A stretch of DNA of 64,000 bases from Thermomonas sp. XSG (GTDB taxonomy: Bacteria > Pseudomonadota > Gammaproteobacteria > Xanthomonadales > Xanthomonadaceae). Both the position numbers and the translations under genes were made by a program. A model generated the notes under the pieces. That model was not told the DNA's origin. It did not search any database and was given only the letters and a program-made list of their open reading frames with translations. The first letter of the stretch is position 1. The number at the start of each line of letters is the position of its first letter. The stretch spans positions 2,000,001 through 2,064,000 of the forward strand of contig NZ_CP061497.1 in assembly GCF_014678725.1 (NCBI RefSeq), written 5' to 3'. This document shows, piece by piece, positions 29,872 through 41,802 of this stretch.

Positions 29872-30332
29872 AGCTGCAATCCGCGCCGACGCTGCAGCTG
29901 AAGGACGTGCATCCGGGCATCGCGCCGGACTGGTGGCCGCCTGCGCCTGGCTGGTGGCTGTTGCTCGGCATCGTGCTGTTGCTCGCGCTCTGGCTGGGGC
30001 GTTGGTGGCTGCGCCGGCAGCGTCATCGCCGTGAACTCGCCCGCTATTTCGATGAGGCGGTGGCGCGGGCGGCATCGCCGCCGGCGCAGGTCGCGGCGAT
30101 GTCCGAGTTGCTGCGACGCGCAGCGAGGCGCATCGATCCACAGGCGGATCGCCTGCAGGGCGATGCGTGGCTGGCCTTTCTCGACGCCGGGCTGAAGCCG
30201 CCTGCATTCCTGCATGGGCCGGGCGCGCTGCTGGTGGATGGCGCGTTCCGGCCCGCCGTCGATCCGGCTGCGGTGGAAGCGCTGCGCGTGGTCGCACGTC
30301 GGCGTTACCTGCGGTGGATGCATCGCGCATGA
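29868..30332 (+). CDS. DUF4381 single-pass membrane protein
   Basis: A 154-aa protein with the pattern of the family: a short Pro/Trp-rich N-terminus (LKDVHPGIAPDWWPPAPGWW), one transmembrane helix (about 27-45), then a basic cytoplasmic helical domain. It starts with GTG 29868 and ends ATGA over the next gene, so the cluster is translationally coupled. Known only as a constant member of MoxR/Bat operons. Confidence 0.88.
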   Translation: MKLQSAPTLQLKDVHPGIAPDWWPPAPGWWLLLGIVLLLALWLGRWWLRRQRHRRELARYFDEAVARAASPPAQVAAMSELLRRAARRIDPQADRLQGDAWLAFLDAGLKPPAFLHGPGALLVDGAFRPAVDPAAVEALRVVARRRYLRWMHRA

Positions 30333-31344
30333 CGGCGCTGCGCGAACTGGTGGGGATCGACGGCTTCGCCTGGCCGTGGCTGCTGCTGGCAGTGGTAGTG
30401 CCGTGGCTGCTGCAGCTGCTGCCGCCATTGCGCACCGGTGACGGCGAGGCCGCGCTGCGGGTGCCGTGGCGGCGCCTGCGTGAAGTGGCCGAAGGCGGCG
30501 ATGGCCGGCCGCAGGCGCGCGGGTTCCCGTGGCTGCGGTGGCTGGCCTGGTGCCTGCTGTGCGTGGCAGCCGCGCGCCCGCAGCAGCTGGGCCCGCCGGT
30601 GGCGCCGCCGCAGGCCGGCCGCGAACTGATGCTGGCGGTGGACCTGTCGGCCAGCATGGGCGAGGAGGACATGGAGCTGGGTGGCCGCATCGTCGATCGC
30701 CTCACCGCCGCGAAGGCGGTACTGGCCGATTTCCTTGATCGCCGCGCCGGCGACCGCGTCGGCCTGATCGTGTTCGGCGACCTAGCCTATGCGCTGACCC
30801 CGCTGACGCCGGACCGCGAGAGCGTGCGCCAGCAGCTCGATGGCACCGTGGTCGGCTTGGCCGGTCGGGCCACCGCATTGGGCGATGCGATCGCACTGGC
30901 CACCAAGCGTTTGCGGCAGCGCGATGCGGACGCGTCGACGCGCGATCGCGTGCTGATCCTGTTGACCGACGGGGTCAATACCGCCGGCTTGCTGGAACCC
31001 GAGCGCGCCGCGCAGATCGCCCGCGACGCCGATGTGCGCATCCATGCCATCGCGTTCGGCGGCGCCGGCGCCGCGGTGTCAGTGTTCGGCTTCCAGCTGC
31101 CGCTGGGCGGTGGCGATGAAGTCGACGAAGCCGGTCTGGCAAAGATCGCCCAACTGACCGGCGGCCGCTTCTTTCGCGCCCGCGCGGTGGACGAGCTGGC
31201 CGGCATCTATGCCGAGATCGACCGGCTGGAGCCGGTACAGCGGGCCGGTCAGGTAGTGCGACCGCGCATCGAACGCTATCCGCTGCCGCTGGGGTTGGCG
31301 TTGGGCCTTGGCGCGCTGGTGCTGCTGGCGCGGAGGCGCGCTGC

Positions 31345-31348
<4 letters not shown>
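30329..31348 (+). CDS. VWA-domain membrane protein, BatA-like
   Basis: A 339-aa protein. It has an N-terminal TM segment (about 14-32) and a second one (about 69-85), then a von Willebrand factor A domain with an intact metal-binding MIDAS motif (D105, S107, S109 in AVDLSASM) and the downstream TDG. A final TM segment lies near residues 315-335. The VWA domain would face the periplasm or cytoplasm depending on topology and is the likely client or adaptor of the MoxR ATPase. It overlaps the next gene by ATGA. Confidence 0.9.
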
Positions 31349-33113
<1,765 letters not shown>

Positions 33114-33117
<4 letters not shown>

Positions 33118-34784
33118 TCCGGCTGATCGCCCGCGCGCTGCCGTTCCTGCTGGCACTGGTTGCGCTGCCGGCGTCCGCGCAGACGCGGGCGTGGCTGGAT
33201 CGCGCTGAAATCACCTATGGCGAAACCGTGGCGCTGAACATCAGCACCGACCAGCCGGTGGCGGAGATCGACTACGCCCCGCTGCGGGCGCAGTTCGACA
33301 TCGGCGGGCAGAGCGTGCGTCGCAGCTATGCGCTGGTGAACGGGCAGGCGCGGCGCACGTCGGTGTTCTCGGTCGGCCTGCGTCCGCGCGCGCCTGGCCT
33401 GGCCAGCGTGCCGGTACTGCGGGTCGGCAACGCCAGCACCGCGCCGTTGCGGCTGGTGGTGCTGGAGCCTGCGGTGCAGCAGGCCAGCGCGGATGCCGAC
33501 GTGTTCGTGGAAACCAGCGTCGATGCGCTGCAGCCCTATGTGCAGCAGGCGGTGGGCGTGACCGTGCGGCTGAACTACGCGGTTCCGCTGCTGTCCGGCC
33601 AGCTGGAGCTGGATCCGCCGGCGCGCGCCAGCCTGCAGCGGGTGGGCGAGGACATCACCTACGAGCGGTTGCTGGGCGGGCGCCGCTACAGCGTGGTGGA
33701 GCGGCGCTTCCTGCTGATTCCCGAACGCAGCGGTCCGCTGTTACTGGCCGGCGCGCGTCTGAACGGCATCACCGGCGGCGGCTTCAGTGGCCCGATGTTC
33801 GATGACGACCGCCGGCCGCTGTCGGCGGCGGCACCGGACACCCGGCTGCAGGTGCGGCCGATCCCCGACAATGCGCCGCAGCCGTGGCTGCCGCTGCGCC
33901 AGCTGGCGCTGCGCTACCTGCAGGCGCCGACGCAGGCGTTCGCCGGGCAGGCGGCAGCGATCGAACTGGAGCTGGTGGCCGATGGCGCCACCGCGGCGCA
34001 GGTGCCGGTGTTGGAGCTTGGTGCCGTAGCGGATGCGCAGGTGTTCGCGGACCCGCCGCGGGTGGAGGAGCAGTTCGTCGACGGCCGTCCGCGCACCACC
34101 GTGCGGCGGCGGTTTTCGCTGGTGCCGTCAAAGCCGGGCCTGTTGCCGCTGCCGGGGCCACGGATCCGCTGGTGGGATGCCGGGAGCGGCAGCGCGCGCA
34201 TCGCCACGCTGCCGCCGCTGCAGCTGCAGGTGGCAGCTGGGGCGCACGCCGCCGGCGCGGAAGCGCCGCCCACGCGTGCCGAGGAGGGGGCGACCGTGGA
34301 GGCGCCGAAGGATGCGACATCGCGTCCGGCAGGCGCGTCGCCACATTCGCTGGATTGGAAGCGGGCTCTGGCCTGGTTGCTGCCGCTGCTGTTGCTGCTG
34401 GGGGCGCTTGCGGCGCTTGCGGTGAATGCCGCCCGGCGTCGGCGTGCGCGCATCCCTGCAGGCACTTCGCCTCCATCCCGTGGCCCAGCCGTCGCGCCGC
34501 CGCCGTCACTCGATGCCGCGCTGCGCTCGGGCGACTTCGGCGACATCCGCCGCGCACTGGCGGCGCAGGCCGGGTTGCAGCGGGACGATTTCGACACGCT
34601 GCTGGCGCGGCTGGACGATGGGACCCAGGTGGAAGCGTTGCGGCGGATGCAGGCAGCGCGCTGGGGCGGCGGCGACCTGCACGCCGCACTGCAGGCTTTG
34701 CGCGCCGCGTTTGCGGGCGGCGCACACTGGCGGCCGACGAAGCAGGGCGCGCAATCCCTGCTCCCGCCGCTGTATCCGGACTGA
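33114..34784 (+). CDS. batD: BatD-family protein (oxygen tolerance)
   Basis: A 556-aa protein with a signal peptide (cleavage after PASAQ, near 23) and several Ig-like periplasmic beta domains (about 25-390). A TM helix (about 423-443) and a cytoplasmic basic tail follow. Family segments include the N-terminal TRAWLDRAEITYGE and the central RRFLLIPERSG. BatD proteins are encoded with MoxR/VWA genes and were first linked to aerotolerance in Bacteroides. It overlaps the previous gene by four bases and ends the operon. Confidence 0.9.
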
Positions 34785-34806
34785 GCCGGCGCGTTTGCTA
34801 AGCTCG

Positions 34807-34822
34807 CCCCCTCGATGGGGGA
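34807..34822 (+). promoter_or_regulatory. Hairpin covering the ribosome site of the symporter gene
   Basis: CCCCC (34807-34811) can pair with GGGGG (34817-34821). The right arm is the likely Shine-Dalgarno GGGGGA for ATG 34830. The stem is short, so an effect on translation is only a possibility. Confidence 0.35.
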
Positions 34823-34829
34823 CCACACG

Positions 34830-36131
34830 ATGGCGAAAGCGGCGACCGGCAAACTGCAGCTGCACTGGAAGATGCTGATCGGCTTCATCGCCGGCCTGTC
34901 GCTGGGGCTGGTGGCGCACTACGCTTCCGGGGCGGATGCGGGCTGGGTGCAGTGGTTGACCGCCAACATCACCCAGCCGGCAGGCACGCTGTTCCTGCGG
35001 CTGATCTTCATGCTGATCATCCCGCTGCTGTTCTCGGCGCTGATCATGGGCGTTGCCGAAATGGGCGACGTGCGCTCACTGGGGCGGGTGGGTTGGAAGA
35101 CGCTGGGCTACACCGTGATCGCGTCCGGCCTGGCGGTGGTGCTGGGGCTGGTGCTGGTCAATTGGCTGCAGCCGGGCGCCGGCATCGACCGCGCGGCGGC
35201 GGACGCGATGCTGGCGCAGGGCGCCGACCGCGCGCAGGCCATCGTCGGCGGCGTGGGCACGCAGGCGAAGGGCGTGGACCTGCTGCTGGGCATCGTCCCG
35301 GACAACGTGGTCAAGGCCGCTGCGGAAAACACGATCCTCGCGGTGATGTTCTTCGCGCTGATGCTGGGCATCGGCCTGGTGCTGACCCGCAGCAAGGCCA
35401 CCGAGGTGCTGCTGCAGGGCATCCAGGGCCTGTTCGAAGTGTCGATGACCCTGATCGGACTGGTCATCCGGCTGGCGCCGTACGCGGTGTTCTGCTTCAT
35501 GTTCAACCTGGCCGCGCTGTTCGGCTGGGACCTGCTGCGCTCGCTCGGCGCCTATGTCGGCGTGGTGGTGCTGGCGCTGGCGCTGCACATGTTGGTGGTG
35601 TATTCGCTGATGCTGAAGTTCCTCGGCGGCTGGTCGCCGTTGAAGTTCTTCCGCGGCTCGCAGGAAGCGATGGTGATGGCGTTCTCCACCGCCTCCAGCA
35701 ATGCCACCCTGCCGGTGGCGCTGCAGGTGGCGGAAGAGAAGCTGCGCCTGCCGCGCAAGGTGTCGCGCTTCGTCCTGACCGTGGGCGCCACCGCCAACCA
35801 GAACGGCACCGCGCTGTTCGAAGGCGTGACGGTGCTGTTCCTGGCGCAGTTCTTCGGCGTCGACCTCAGCCTGCAGCAGCAGGTGACGGTGATGTTCGTC
35901 TGCATCCTCGGCGGTATCGGCACCGCCGGCGTGCCGGCCGGCTCGCTGCCGGTGGTGGCGCTGATCTGCGGGATGGTGGGCGTGCCGCCGGAAGGCATCG
36001 GCCTGATCCTCGGCGTGGATCGCTTCCTCGACATGTGTCGCACCACCCTGAACGTCACCGGCGACCTGATGCTGGCGGCGGTGGTGTCGAAGGGCGAGGC
36101 CGAGGAAATCCCCGCCAATCCGATGGATTGA
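34830..36131 (+). CDS. Dicarboxylate/amino acid:cation symporter (DAACS)
   Basis: A 433-aa inner-membrane symporter for C4-dicarboxylates or acidic amino acids, driven by Na+ or H+. It has eight TM helices and two re-entrant hairpins. The serine-rich hairpin [14 protein letters not shown] and the TM7 motif [10 protein letters not shown] are the family's substrate and cation signatures, followed by the hairpin-2 region and [16 protein letters not shown]. The start is ATG 34830 with GGGGGA 8 bp before; an ATG at 34815 is an alternative five codons earlier. It could be DctA- or GltP-like; substrate is not decidable by reading. Confidence 0.92.
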   Translation: MAKAATGKLQLHWKMLIGFIAGLSLGLVAHYASGADAGWVQWLTANITQPAGTLFLRLIFMLIIPLLFSALIMGVAEMGDVRSLGRVGWKTLGYTVIASGLAVVLGLVLVNWLQPGAGIDRAAADAMLAQGADRAQAIVGGVGTQAKGVDLLLGIVPDNVVKAAAENTILAVMFFALMLGIGLVLTRSKATEVLLQGIQGLFEVSMTLIGLVIRLAPYAVFCFMFNLAALFGWDLLRSLGAYVGVVVLALALHMLVVYSLMLKFLGGWSPLKFFRGSQEAMVMAFSTASSNATLPVALQVAEEKLRLPRKVSRFVLTVGATANQNGTALFEGVTVLFLAQFFGVDLSLQQQVTVMFVCILGGIGTAGVPAGSLPVVALICGMVGVPPEGIGLILGVDRFLDMCRTTLNVTGDLMLAAVVSKGEAEEIPANPMD

Positions 36132-36207
36132 GCCCGGCGCGGGCGCGATTTCCGTTTCCGGGCGGCGGGATGGGACAATAGGCGTTCCCTCCGCTTCGCC
36201 CCACGCC

Positions 36208-38193
36208 ATGACTGCGCCCAGCCGCCGCGACCTCGCCAACGCCATTCGTTTCCTCGCCATCGACGCGGTGCAGGCCGCCAACTCCGGCCACCCGGGCATG
36301 CCGATGGGCATGGCCGACATCGCCGAAGTGGTCTGGAACGACTACCTGAAGTGCAACCCGGCCAACCCGGGCTGGGCCGACCGCGACCGCTTCGTGCTGT
36401 CCAACGGCCACGGTTCGATGCTGCAGTACGCGCTGCTGCACCTGGCTGGCTATGACCTGCCGATCGACGAGCTGAAGCGCTTCCGCCAGCTGGGCAGCCG
36501 CACCCCGGGCCACCCGGAGAACCACGTCACTCCCGGTGTCGAGACCACCACCGGCCCGCTGGGCCAGGGCCTGGCCAACGCGGTCGGCTTCGCGCTGGCG
36601 GAGAAGCTGCTGGCGCAGCGCTTCAACCGCGACGGCCACGCCATCGTCGACCACCGCACCTGGGTGTTCCTGGGCGACGGCTGCCTGATGGAAGGCATCA
36701 GCCACGAGGCCGCCTCGCTGGCCGGCACCTGGGGCCTGGGCAAGCTGGTCGCGTTCTGGGACGACAACCAAATCAGTATCGACGGCAATACCGACGGCTG
36801 GTTCACCGACGACACGCCGAAGCGTTTCGAGGCCTATGGCTGGAACGTGATCCGCGGCGTCGACGGGCATGACGCGGTGGAGATCAAGACCGCGATCGAG
36901 ACCGCGCTGAAGTCGTCGGACAAGCCGACCCTGATCTGCTGCCGCACCACGATTGGTTTTGGCTCGCCCGCGAAGGCAGGCAAGGAATCCAGCCACGGCG
37001 CACCGCTGGGCAAGGACGAAGTGCAGGCCACCCGCGAAGCGCTGGGCTGGCCGCATGCGCCGTTCGAGATTCCGCAGGACATCTACGCCGGCTGGCGCGG
37101 TCGCGACCGCGCCGCCACTGAAGCCGATTGGAACACCCGTTTCGCCGCCTACAAGGCCGCGCATCCGGAAGCCGCCGCCGAGTTCGAGCGCCGCCTGTCC
37201 GGTGCGCTGCCGGCCGGTTTCGAGGCCGCGGCCGATGCCTTCATTGCACGGCTGCAGCAGGACGGCCCGGTGATCGCCAGCCGCAAGGCCTCGCAGAACG
37301 CCATCGAAGCGTTCGCGCCGCTGCTGCCGGAGCTGGTGGGCGGCTCGGCCGACCTCGCCCATTCCAACCTGACCCTGTGGAAGGGCAGCAAGTCGGTGGC
37401 CGGCAACGACCCGGACGCCAACTACGTGTACTACGGCGTGCGCGAGTTCGGCATGACCGCCATCGGCAACGGCCTGGCCCTGCACGGCGGCTTCATTCCC
37501 TACGACGCCACCTTCCTGGTGTTCAGCGACTACGCCCGCAACGCGGTGCGCATGAGTGCGCTGATGGACGTGCGCGCGATCCACGTCTACACCCACGACT
37601 CCATCGGCCTGGGCGAGGACGGCCCCACCCACCAGCCGGTGGAACACATGGCCTCGCTGCGCCAGATCCCCAACAACGACGTCTGGCGTCCCTGCGACGC
37701 GGTGGAATCGGCGGTGGCTTGGAAGGCGGCCATCGCCCGCGCCAATGGGCCGTCCTGCCTGGTGTTCAGCCGCCAGAACCTGCCGCACCAGGCGCGCACT
37801 GACGCGCAGCTGGCCGACATCGCCCGCGGCGGCTACGTGCTGAAGGACAGCGTGGGCGCGCCGGAGCTCATCCTGATCGCCACCGGCAGCGAGGTCGGGC
37901 TGGCCATGCAGGCGGCGGAGAAGCTGGGCGACAAGGTGCGCGTGGTGTCAATGCCGTCCACCGACGTGTTCGAGCGCCAGGATGCGGCCTATCGCGAGGC
38001 GGTGCTGCCGAAGGCCTGTCGCAAGCGGGTGGCGGTGGAGGCCGGCGTGACCGGTTTCTGGCGCCAGTACGTGGGCCTGGACGGCGCGGTGGTGGGCATC
38101 GACAGCTTCGGCGCCAGCGCCCCGGCCGATGCGCTGTTCCCGCACTTCGGGATTACCGTCGAACGTTTGATCGAAGTCAGCAACGCGCTCTGA
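36208..38193 (+). CDS. tkt: Transketolase
   Basis: A 661-aa thiamine-diphosphate enzyme of the pentose phosphate and Calvin-type carbon rearrangements. Present are the N-terminal [12 protein letters not shown], the ThDP motif [32 protein letters not shown] (abridged here to its key GDG...N), the catalytic His/Glu region FSDYAR and [19 protein letters not shown]. The length is normal. A -10-like GACAAT lies at 36174-36179. It lies in the same broad region as gapA, pgk, pyk and fba. Confidence 0.97.
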   Translation: MTAPSRRDLANAIRFLAIDAVQAANSGHPGMPMGMADIAEVVWNDYLKCNPANPGWADRDRFVLSNGHGSMLQYALLHLAGYDLPIDELKRFRQLGSRTPGHPENHVTPGVETTTGPLGQGLANAVGFALAEKLLAQRFNRDGHAIVDHRTWVFLGDGCLMEGISHEAASLAGTWGLGKLVAFWDDNQISIDGNTDGWFTDDTPKRFEAYGWNVIRGVDGHDAVEIKTAIETALKSSDKPTLICCRTTIGFGSPAKAGKESSHGAPLGKDEVQATREALGWPHAPFEIPQDIYAGWRGRDRAATEADWNTRFAAYKAAHPEAAAEFERRLSGALPAGFEAAADAFIARLQQDGPVIASRKASQNAIEAFAPLLPELVGGSADLAHSNLTLWKGSKSVAGNDPDANYVYYGVREFGMTAIGNGLALHGGFIPYDATFLVFSDYARNAVRMSALMDVRAIHVYTHDSIGLGEDGPTHQPVEHMASLRQIPNNDVWRPCDAVESAVAWKAAIARANGPSCLVFSRQNLPHQARTDAQLADIARGGYVLKDSVGAPELILIATGSEVGLAMQAAEKLGDKVRVVSMPSTDVFERQDAAYREAVLPKACRKRVAVEAGVTGFWRQYVGLDGAVVGIDSFGASAPADALFPHFGITVERLIEVSNAL

Positions 38194-38218
38194 AATCGCG
38201 CGTAGCCTTGCCCTTGCG

Positions 38219-38626
38219 ATGATCCTGCGTTCCCGCCATTTCCGGCACTGGATGGCCCGCCTTGCACTGGCGGCCATCCTGCTGGTGTCGCTGATGCCGA
38301 CCGTCAGCCGTTGGCTGGAAAGCAACGCGCAGCGGCTGCCGGACATGGTGCTGGCGATGTGCACCAGTGACGGCATGGCGTTTACGAAGACGAGCCTGCT
38401 GGCCGACAGCGGCGGCACGCCGGCGCCGATGCCGGCCGGCGGCATGCCCGACGAATACTGCGGTTACTGCCCGCTGCTGTCCGCGCTGGCGCCGGTGTTG
38501 CTGGCGCTGGCGTTGTTCCTGCCGCCGCTGCGCCGTCGCCTGCTGCCGGCGTCGACATTGCCCACCCCGCATGCGCCACCGCTGCTGCGCGGCCTGGGCG
38601 CGCGAGGGCCACCGATCCTGCTCTGA
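38219..38626 (+). CDS. DUF2946 family small membrane protein
   Basis: A 135-aa protein with a hydrophobic N-terminus (about 13-27), a central extracytoplasmic part with the family motif CGYCPLL (cysteines near 81 and 84), and a second hydrophobic segment (about 86-103). DUF2946 genes usually sit beside TonB-dependent copper receptors, as here, and hold Cys, Met and His suited to metal contact (PMPAGGMPD precedes the motif). The start is ATG 38219, 25 bp after tkt. Confidence 0.82.
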   Translation: MILRSRHFRHWMARLALAAILLVSLMPTVSRWLESNAQRLPDMVLAMCTSDGMAFTKTSLLADSGGTPAPMPAGGMPDEYCGYCPLLSALAPVLLALALFLPPLRRRLLPASTLPTPHAPPLLRGLGARGPPILL

Positions 38627-38683
38627 ACCACAAGCGTTCCACCTGGCGGAATCCCGCCTCCCCACTTGTGCTTTGGAGCCAAC

Positions 38684-40750
38684 ATGAATCCCCTTCGTTC
38701 CGCGACGGCCGCGCCGTCGCGCCGCGTGCTTGCCTGCGCGCTTGCCGCCGTGCTGTTCCCCGTCTCCGCCCTCGCCGCCGATGGCGAGGAAGCGGCAAAA
38801 ACCCTCGACCGCGTGGTGGTCATCGGCATGCAGACCCAGCCGCTGACCTTCGAAACCGATCCCAAGCTGCCGCGCCAGCCGGTGCCGGCCAGCGACGGCG
38901 CCGATTACCTCAAGACCATTCCCGGCTTCACCGCGCTGCGCAACGGCGGTACCAACGGCGACCCGGTGCTGCGCGGCATGTTCGGTTCGCGCCTGAACCT
39001 GCTGACCAATGCCGGCAGCATGCATGGCGCCTGTCCTTCGCGGATGGACAATGCGATGTCCTACGTCGCCCCCGAAACCTTCGATTCCCTGGTGGTGGTG
39101 AAAGGCCCGCAGACCGTGCAATGGGGGCCGGTGGGCTCGGCCGGCACGGTCCGCTTCGAGCGCGACACGCCGCGCTTCGAGCAGCGCGAGCTGCGCGCGC
39201 AGGGCAGCCTGCTCGGCGGCAGCTTCGGCCGCAACGACCAGGTGCTGGAGCTGCTGGCCGGCGCCCCGCGCGGCTACGTGCGGCTGGATGCCAACCGTTC
39301 GGAAGCGCGCGACTACGACGACGGCGATGGTGCGCGGGTGCTGTCGGCCTGGCACAAATGGAATGCCGATTTGGCGCTGGGCTGGACGCCCGATGCCGAC
39401 ACCCTGCTGGAGCTCTCCGTCGGCGCCGGTGACGCGTGGGCGCGCTATGCCGGCCGCGGCATGGACGGCTCGCAGTTCCGCCGCGACAGCCTCGGCCTGC
39501 GCTTCGAAAAGGCCTTCGCCGGCACGCTGCGCAAGGTGGAGGCCAATGCCTACCGCAACGCCGCCGATCACGTGATGGACAACTACAGCCTGCGCACGCC
39601 CAACCCGGGGGGAAGCATGCCGATGCCGATGGGTTCCAACGTCGAGCGCACCACCAGCGGTGGGCGGGTCGCGCTGGAATGGGGCTGGCAGGCGTTCTCG
39701 CTGGTCGCCGGCCTTGATGCCCAGCGCAGCGACCACCGCCGCCGCAATGCCATGGGCCGCGATGCCTGGCGCGCGCAGCCGTGGACCAACGATGCCGGCT
39801 TCCGCCAGCAGGGGCTGTTCGCGGAAGGCACATGGGCGCTGGCCGACGCGCGGCGGGTGGTGGCGGGTGCGCGCGTGGATCACGCCGAAGCGACCGACAG
39901 CCGTGCCACCGTCGGCACCCCGGCCATGGCCAATCCCAGCTTCGGCCAGACCCGCAGCGAAACCCTGCCGGCAGGCTTCCTCCGCTTTGAACGCGACATC
40001 GTCGGCAGCGGCTTCGGCTGGTTCGCGGGCGTGGGCCATACCCAGCGCATGCCCGACTACTGGGAGCTGTTCTCGCCCACCCGCGGGCCGATGGGCAGCG
40101 TCAACGCCTTCGTCGGCGTGCAGCCGGAAAAGACCACCCAGCTCGATGCCGGCCTGCAGTGGCGCGGCGCGCGCGGCGGCGCGTGGGTGTCCGGGTACCT
40201 CGGGCGGGTCGATGACTTCATCCTGTTCCGCTACATGAGCGGCGGCATGATGGGCAGCACCTCGATGGCGACCAATGTCGATGCGCGCATTCACGGTGCG
40301 GAAGCCGGCGGCGAGTTCCGCCCCGGCAAGGACTGGACGCTGGGCGGCAGCGTGGCCTGGGCCTGGGGCGAAAACGCCGATGCCCGCACCGCGCTGCCGC
40401 AGATGACGCCGCTGGAGGGCCGCTTCACTGCCGCCTGGGACAACGGCCGCTGGAACGCCGGCGTGCTGCTGCGGGCGGTGGCCGCGCAGACCCGCGTGGC
40501 GGCAAGCCAGGGCAATGTCACCGGCCGCGACCTCGGCTCCAGCAAGGGCTTCGCAACGCTGGCGCTCAATGGTGGCTATCGTGTCAGCGAGCGGGTGCAG
40601 GTGTCCGCGGGCGTCGACAACCTGTTCGATCGCCGCTACAGCGAGCACCTGAACCTGGCCGGCAACGCCGACTTCGGCTACCCGGCGATGCCGGTGCGGA
40701 TCAACGAGCCGGGGCGCAATCTTTGGCTGAAACTCAACTTCTCGCTGTGA
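38684..40750 (+). CDS. TonB-dependent copper receptor (OprC/NosA-like)
   Basis: A 688-aa outer-membrane receptor. It has a signal peptide (to about 32), a plug domain with the copper-receptor signature HGACPSRMDNAMSYVAPE and VVKGPQTVQWGPVGSAGTVRFER (key residues CPSRMD and KGP), and a 22-strand barrel ending in LWLKLNFSL with the terminal aromatic-type pattern. Met-rich loops (GGSMPMPMG and YMSGGMMGSTSM) are candidate copper-contact sites. It is followed 73 bp later by a PCu(A)C chaperone, which supports copper as substrate. Confidence 0.93.
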   Translation: MNPLRSATAAPSRRVLACALAAVLFPVSALAADGEEAAKTLDRVVVIGMQTQPLTFETDPKLPRQPVPASDGADYLKTIPGFTALRNGGTNGDPVLRGMFGSRLNLLTNAGSMHGACPSRMDNAMSYVAPETFDSLVVVKGPQTVQWGPVGSAGTVRFERDTPRFEQRELRAQGSLLGGSFGRNDQVLELLAGAPRGYVRLDANRSEARDYDDGDGARVLSAWHKWNADLALGWTPDADTLLELSVGAGDAWARYAGRGMDGSQFRRDSLGLRFEKAFAGTLRKVEANAYRNAADHVMDNYSLRTPNPGGSMPMPMGSNVERTTSGGRVALEWGWQAFSLVAGLDAQRSDHRRRNAMGRDAWRAQPWTNDAGFRQQGLFAEGTWALADARRVVAGARVDHAEATDSRATVGTPAMANPSFGQTRSETLPAGFLRFERDIVGSGFGWFAGVGHTQRMPDYWELFSPTRGPMGSVNAFVGVQPEKTTQLDAGLQWRGARGGAWVSGYLGRVDDFILFRYMSGGMMGSTSMATNVDARIHGAEAGGEFRPGKDWTLGGSVAWAWGENADARTALPQMTPLEGRFTAAWDNGRWNAGVLLRAVAAQTRVAASQGNVTGRDLGSSKGFATLALNGGYRVSERVQVSAGVDNLFDRRYSEHLNLAGNADFGYPAMPVRINEPGRNLWLKLNFSL

Positions 40751-40823
40751 TCCGTGTGCCGCGCGTGGCCGGTCAATCCCGCTATGCGCGGCATCGGGCG
40801 AAACCGATATCGAGGTGCAAGCA

Positions 40824-41270
40824 ATGAAGCAATGGACGGGTTGGATCGTGGCGCTCTGCCTGCTGGCGAGCGGCGCCGTGGCCGGTAACGGAAAGGTGCG
40901 TGTGCGCGAAGCGTGGACGCGCGCGGTGCCGGCGGTGGCACCGGTGGCGGGCGGATTCCTGACCGTGGTCAACGACGGCGATGTCGATGACCGTCTGCTG
41001 CGGGTGGAAAGCGATATCGCGCAGCGGGTGGAACTCCACCAGATGCGCAACGACGGCGGCGTGATGCGGATGCGGGCGCTGCCCGAGGGCGTGGTCGTGC
41101 CGGCGTACGGCAGGCTAGAGCTCAAGCCCGGTGGCTACCACCTCATGCTCATCAAGCCGCGGCGCGCGCTGGTGGAAGGCGGCCACTTCGACGCCACGCT
41201 GGTGTTCCAGCGGGCCGGGCGGGTGCCGGCCAGGTTCGAGGTGCGCGCGATGGGCGCGGGCGGGAGCTGA
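40824..41270 (+). CDS. PCu(A)C periplasmic copper chaperone
   Basis: A 148-aa protein with a signal peptide (to about residue 20) and a cupredoxin-like fold. The family copper motif is present: H72, ten residues, M83, then H106-L-M108 (GGYHLML). PCu(A)C proteins deliver Cu(I) to cytochrome oxidase or bind excess copper. The start is ATG 40824 with GAGGTG upstream; a GTG three codons earlier is inside that site. Confidence 0.93.
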   Translation: MKQWTGWIVALCLLASGAVAGNGKVRVREAWTRAVPAVAPVAGGFLTVVNDGDVDDRLLRVESDIAQRVELHQMRNDGGVMRMRALPEGVVVPAYGRLELKPGGYHLMLIKPRRALVEGGHFDATLVFQRAGRVPARFEVRAMGAGGS

Positions 41271-41377
41271 CCCGCGGCAGGCGTCCCATTCGGGCGCCTT
41301 TCCGGCCGCAGGCCCTGTCCGCTCGCGGTCACGGGGGCGGTGCCGGCAGACTGGGTGCGCGTGTTTTTCGCACCCGC

Positions 41378-41428
41378 TTGACACGAAAATTTACATCTGT
41401 AATCTGAAATAAAGATTACGGGTGTAAA
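41378..41428 (+). promoter_or_regulatory. BlaI-type operator overlapping a sigma-70 promoter
   Basis: The -35 TTGACA (41378-41383), 16 bp, then -10-like TAATCT (41400-41405). A long dyad covers the -10: arms 41390-41405 (starting TTTACA) and 41413-41428 (ending TGTAAA) pair at 14 of 16 positions around a 7-bp centre. Half-sites containing TTACA and TGTAA match those of BlaI/MecI/CopY-type repressors. It lies only 2 bp before the repressor's own ATG, so autoregulation is expected. Confidence 0.85.
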
Positions 41429-41430
41429 CA

Positions 41431-41802
41431 ATGCAGATCAGCGAAGCCGAGTCGGTGGTGATGGACATCCTGTGGGCACGCAGCCCGCTGGGTGCGGACG
41501 AGGTGGCCGCGGCGCTGGCCGACCGCCGCGACTGGCAGGACGCCACCATCAAGACCCTGCTCAACCGCCTGCTCAACAAGGGCGCGATCCGGGCCGAGAA
41601 AGACGGCCGCCGCTACCTGTACTCGCCGAAGATCCGTCGGGAAGACTGGGTGACGGCGGAAAGCCGCGGCCTGCTGGAGCGGCTGTTCGATGGCCGGGTG
41701 GCGCCGCTGGTCGCGCACTTTTCCGCGCATCGGAAGCTGAGCAAGAAGGACGTGGCCGAGCTGCGCAAGCTGCTGGAGGAGATCGACGATGGCGAGCAAT
41801 GA
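41431..41802 (+). CDS. BlaI/MecI/CopY-family transcriptional repressor
   Basis: A 123-aa winged-helix repressor of the penicillinase-repressor family (ISEAESVVMDILWARSPLGADEV, TIKTLLNRLLNKG). The cleavage-prone region of BlaI after the wing is present in similar form. It lacks the C-terminal CxC pairs of CopY, so it does not sense copper itself. It is coupled with an overlap of 14 bp to the M56 protease gene, as blaI is to blaR1. No beta-lactamase gene is nearby. Confidence 0.92.
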   Translation: MQISEAESVVMDILWARSPLGADEVAAALADRRDWQDATIKTLLNRLLNKGAIRAEKDGRRYLYSPKIRREDWVTAESRGLLERLFDGRVAPLVAHFSAHRKLSKKDVAELRKLLEEIDDGEQ

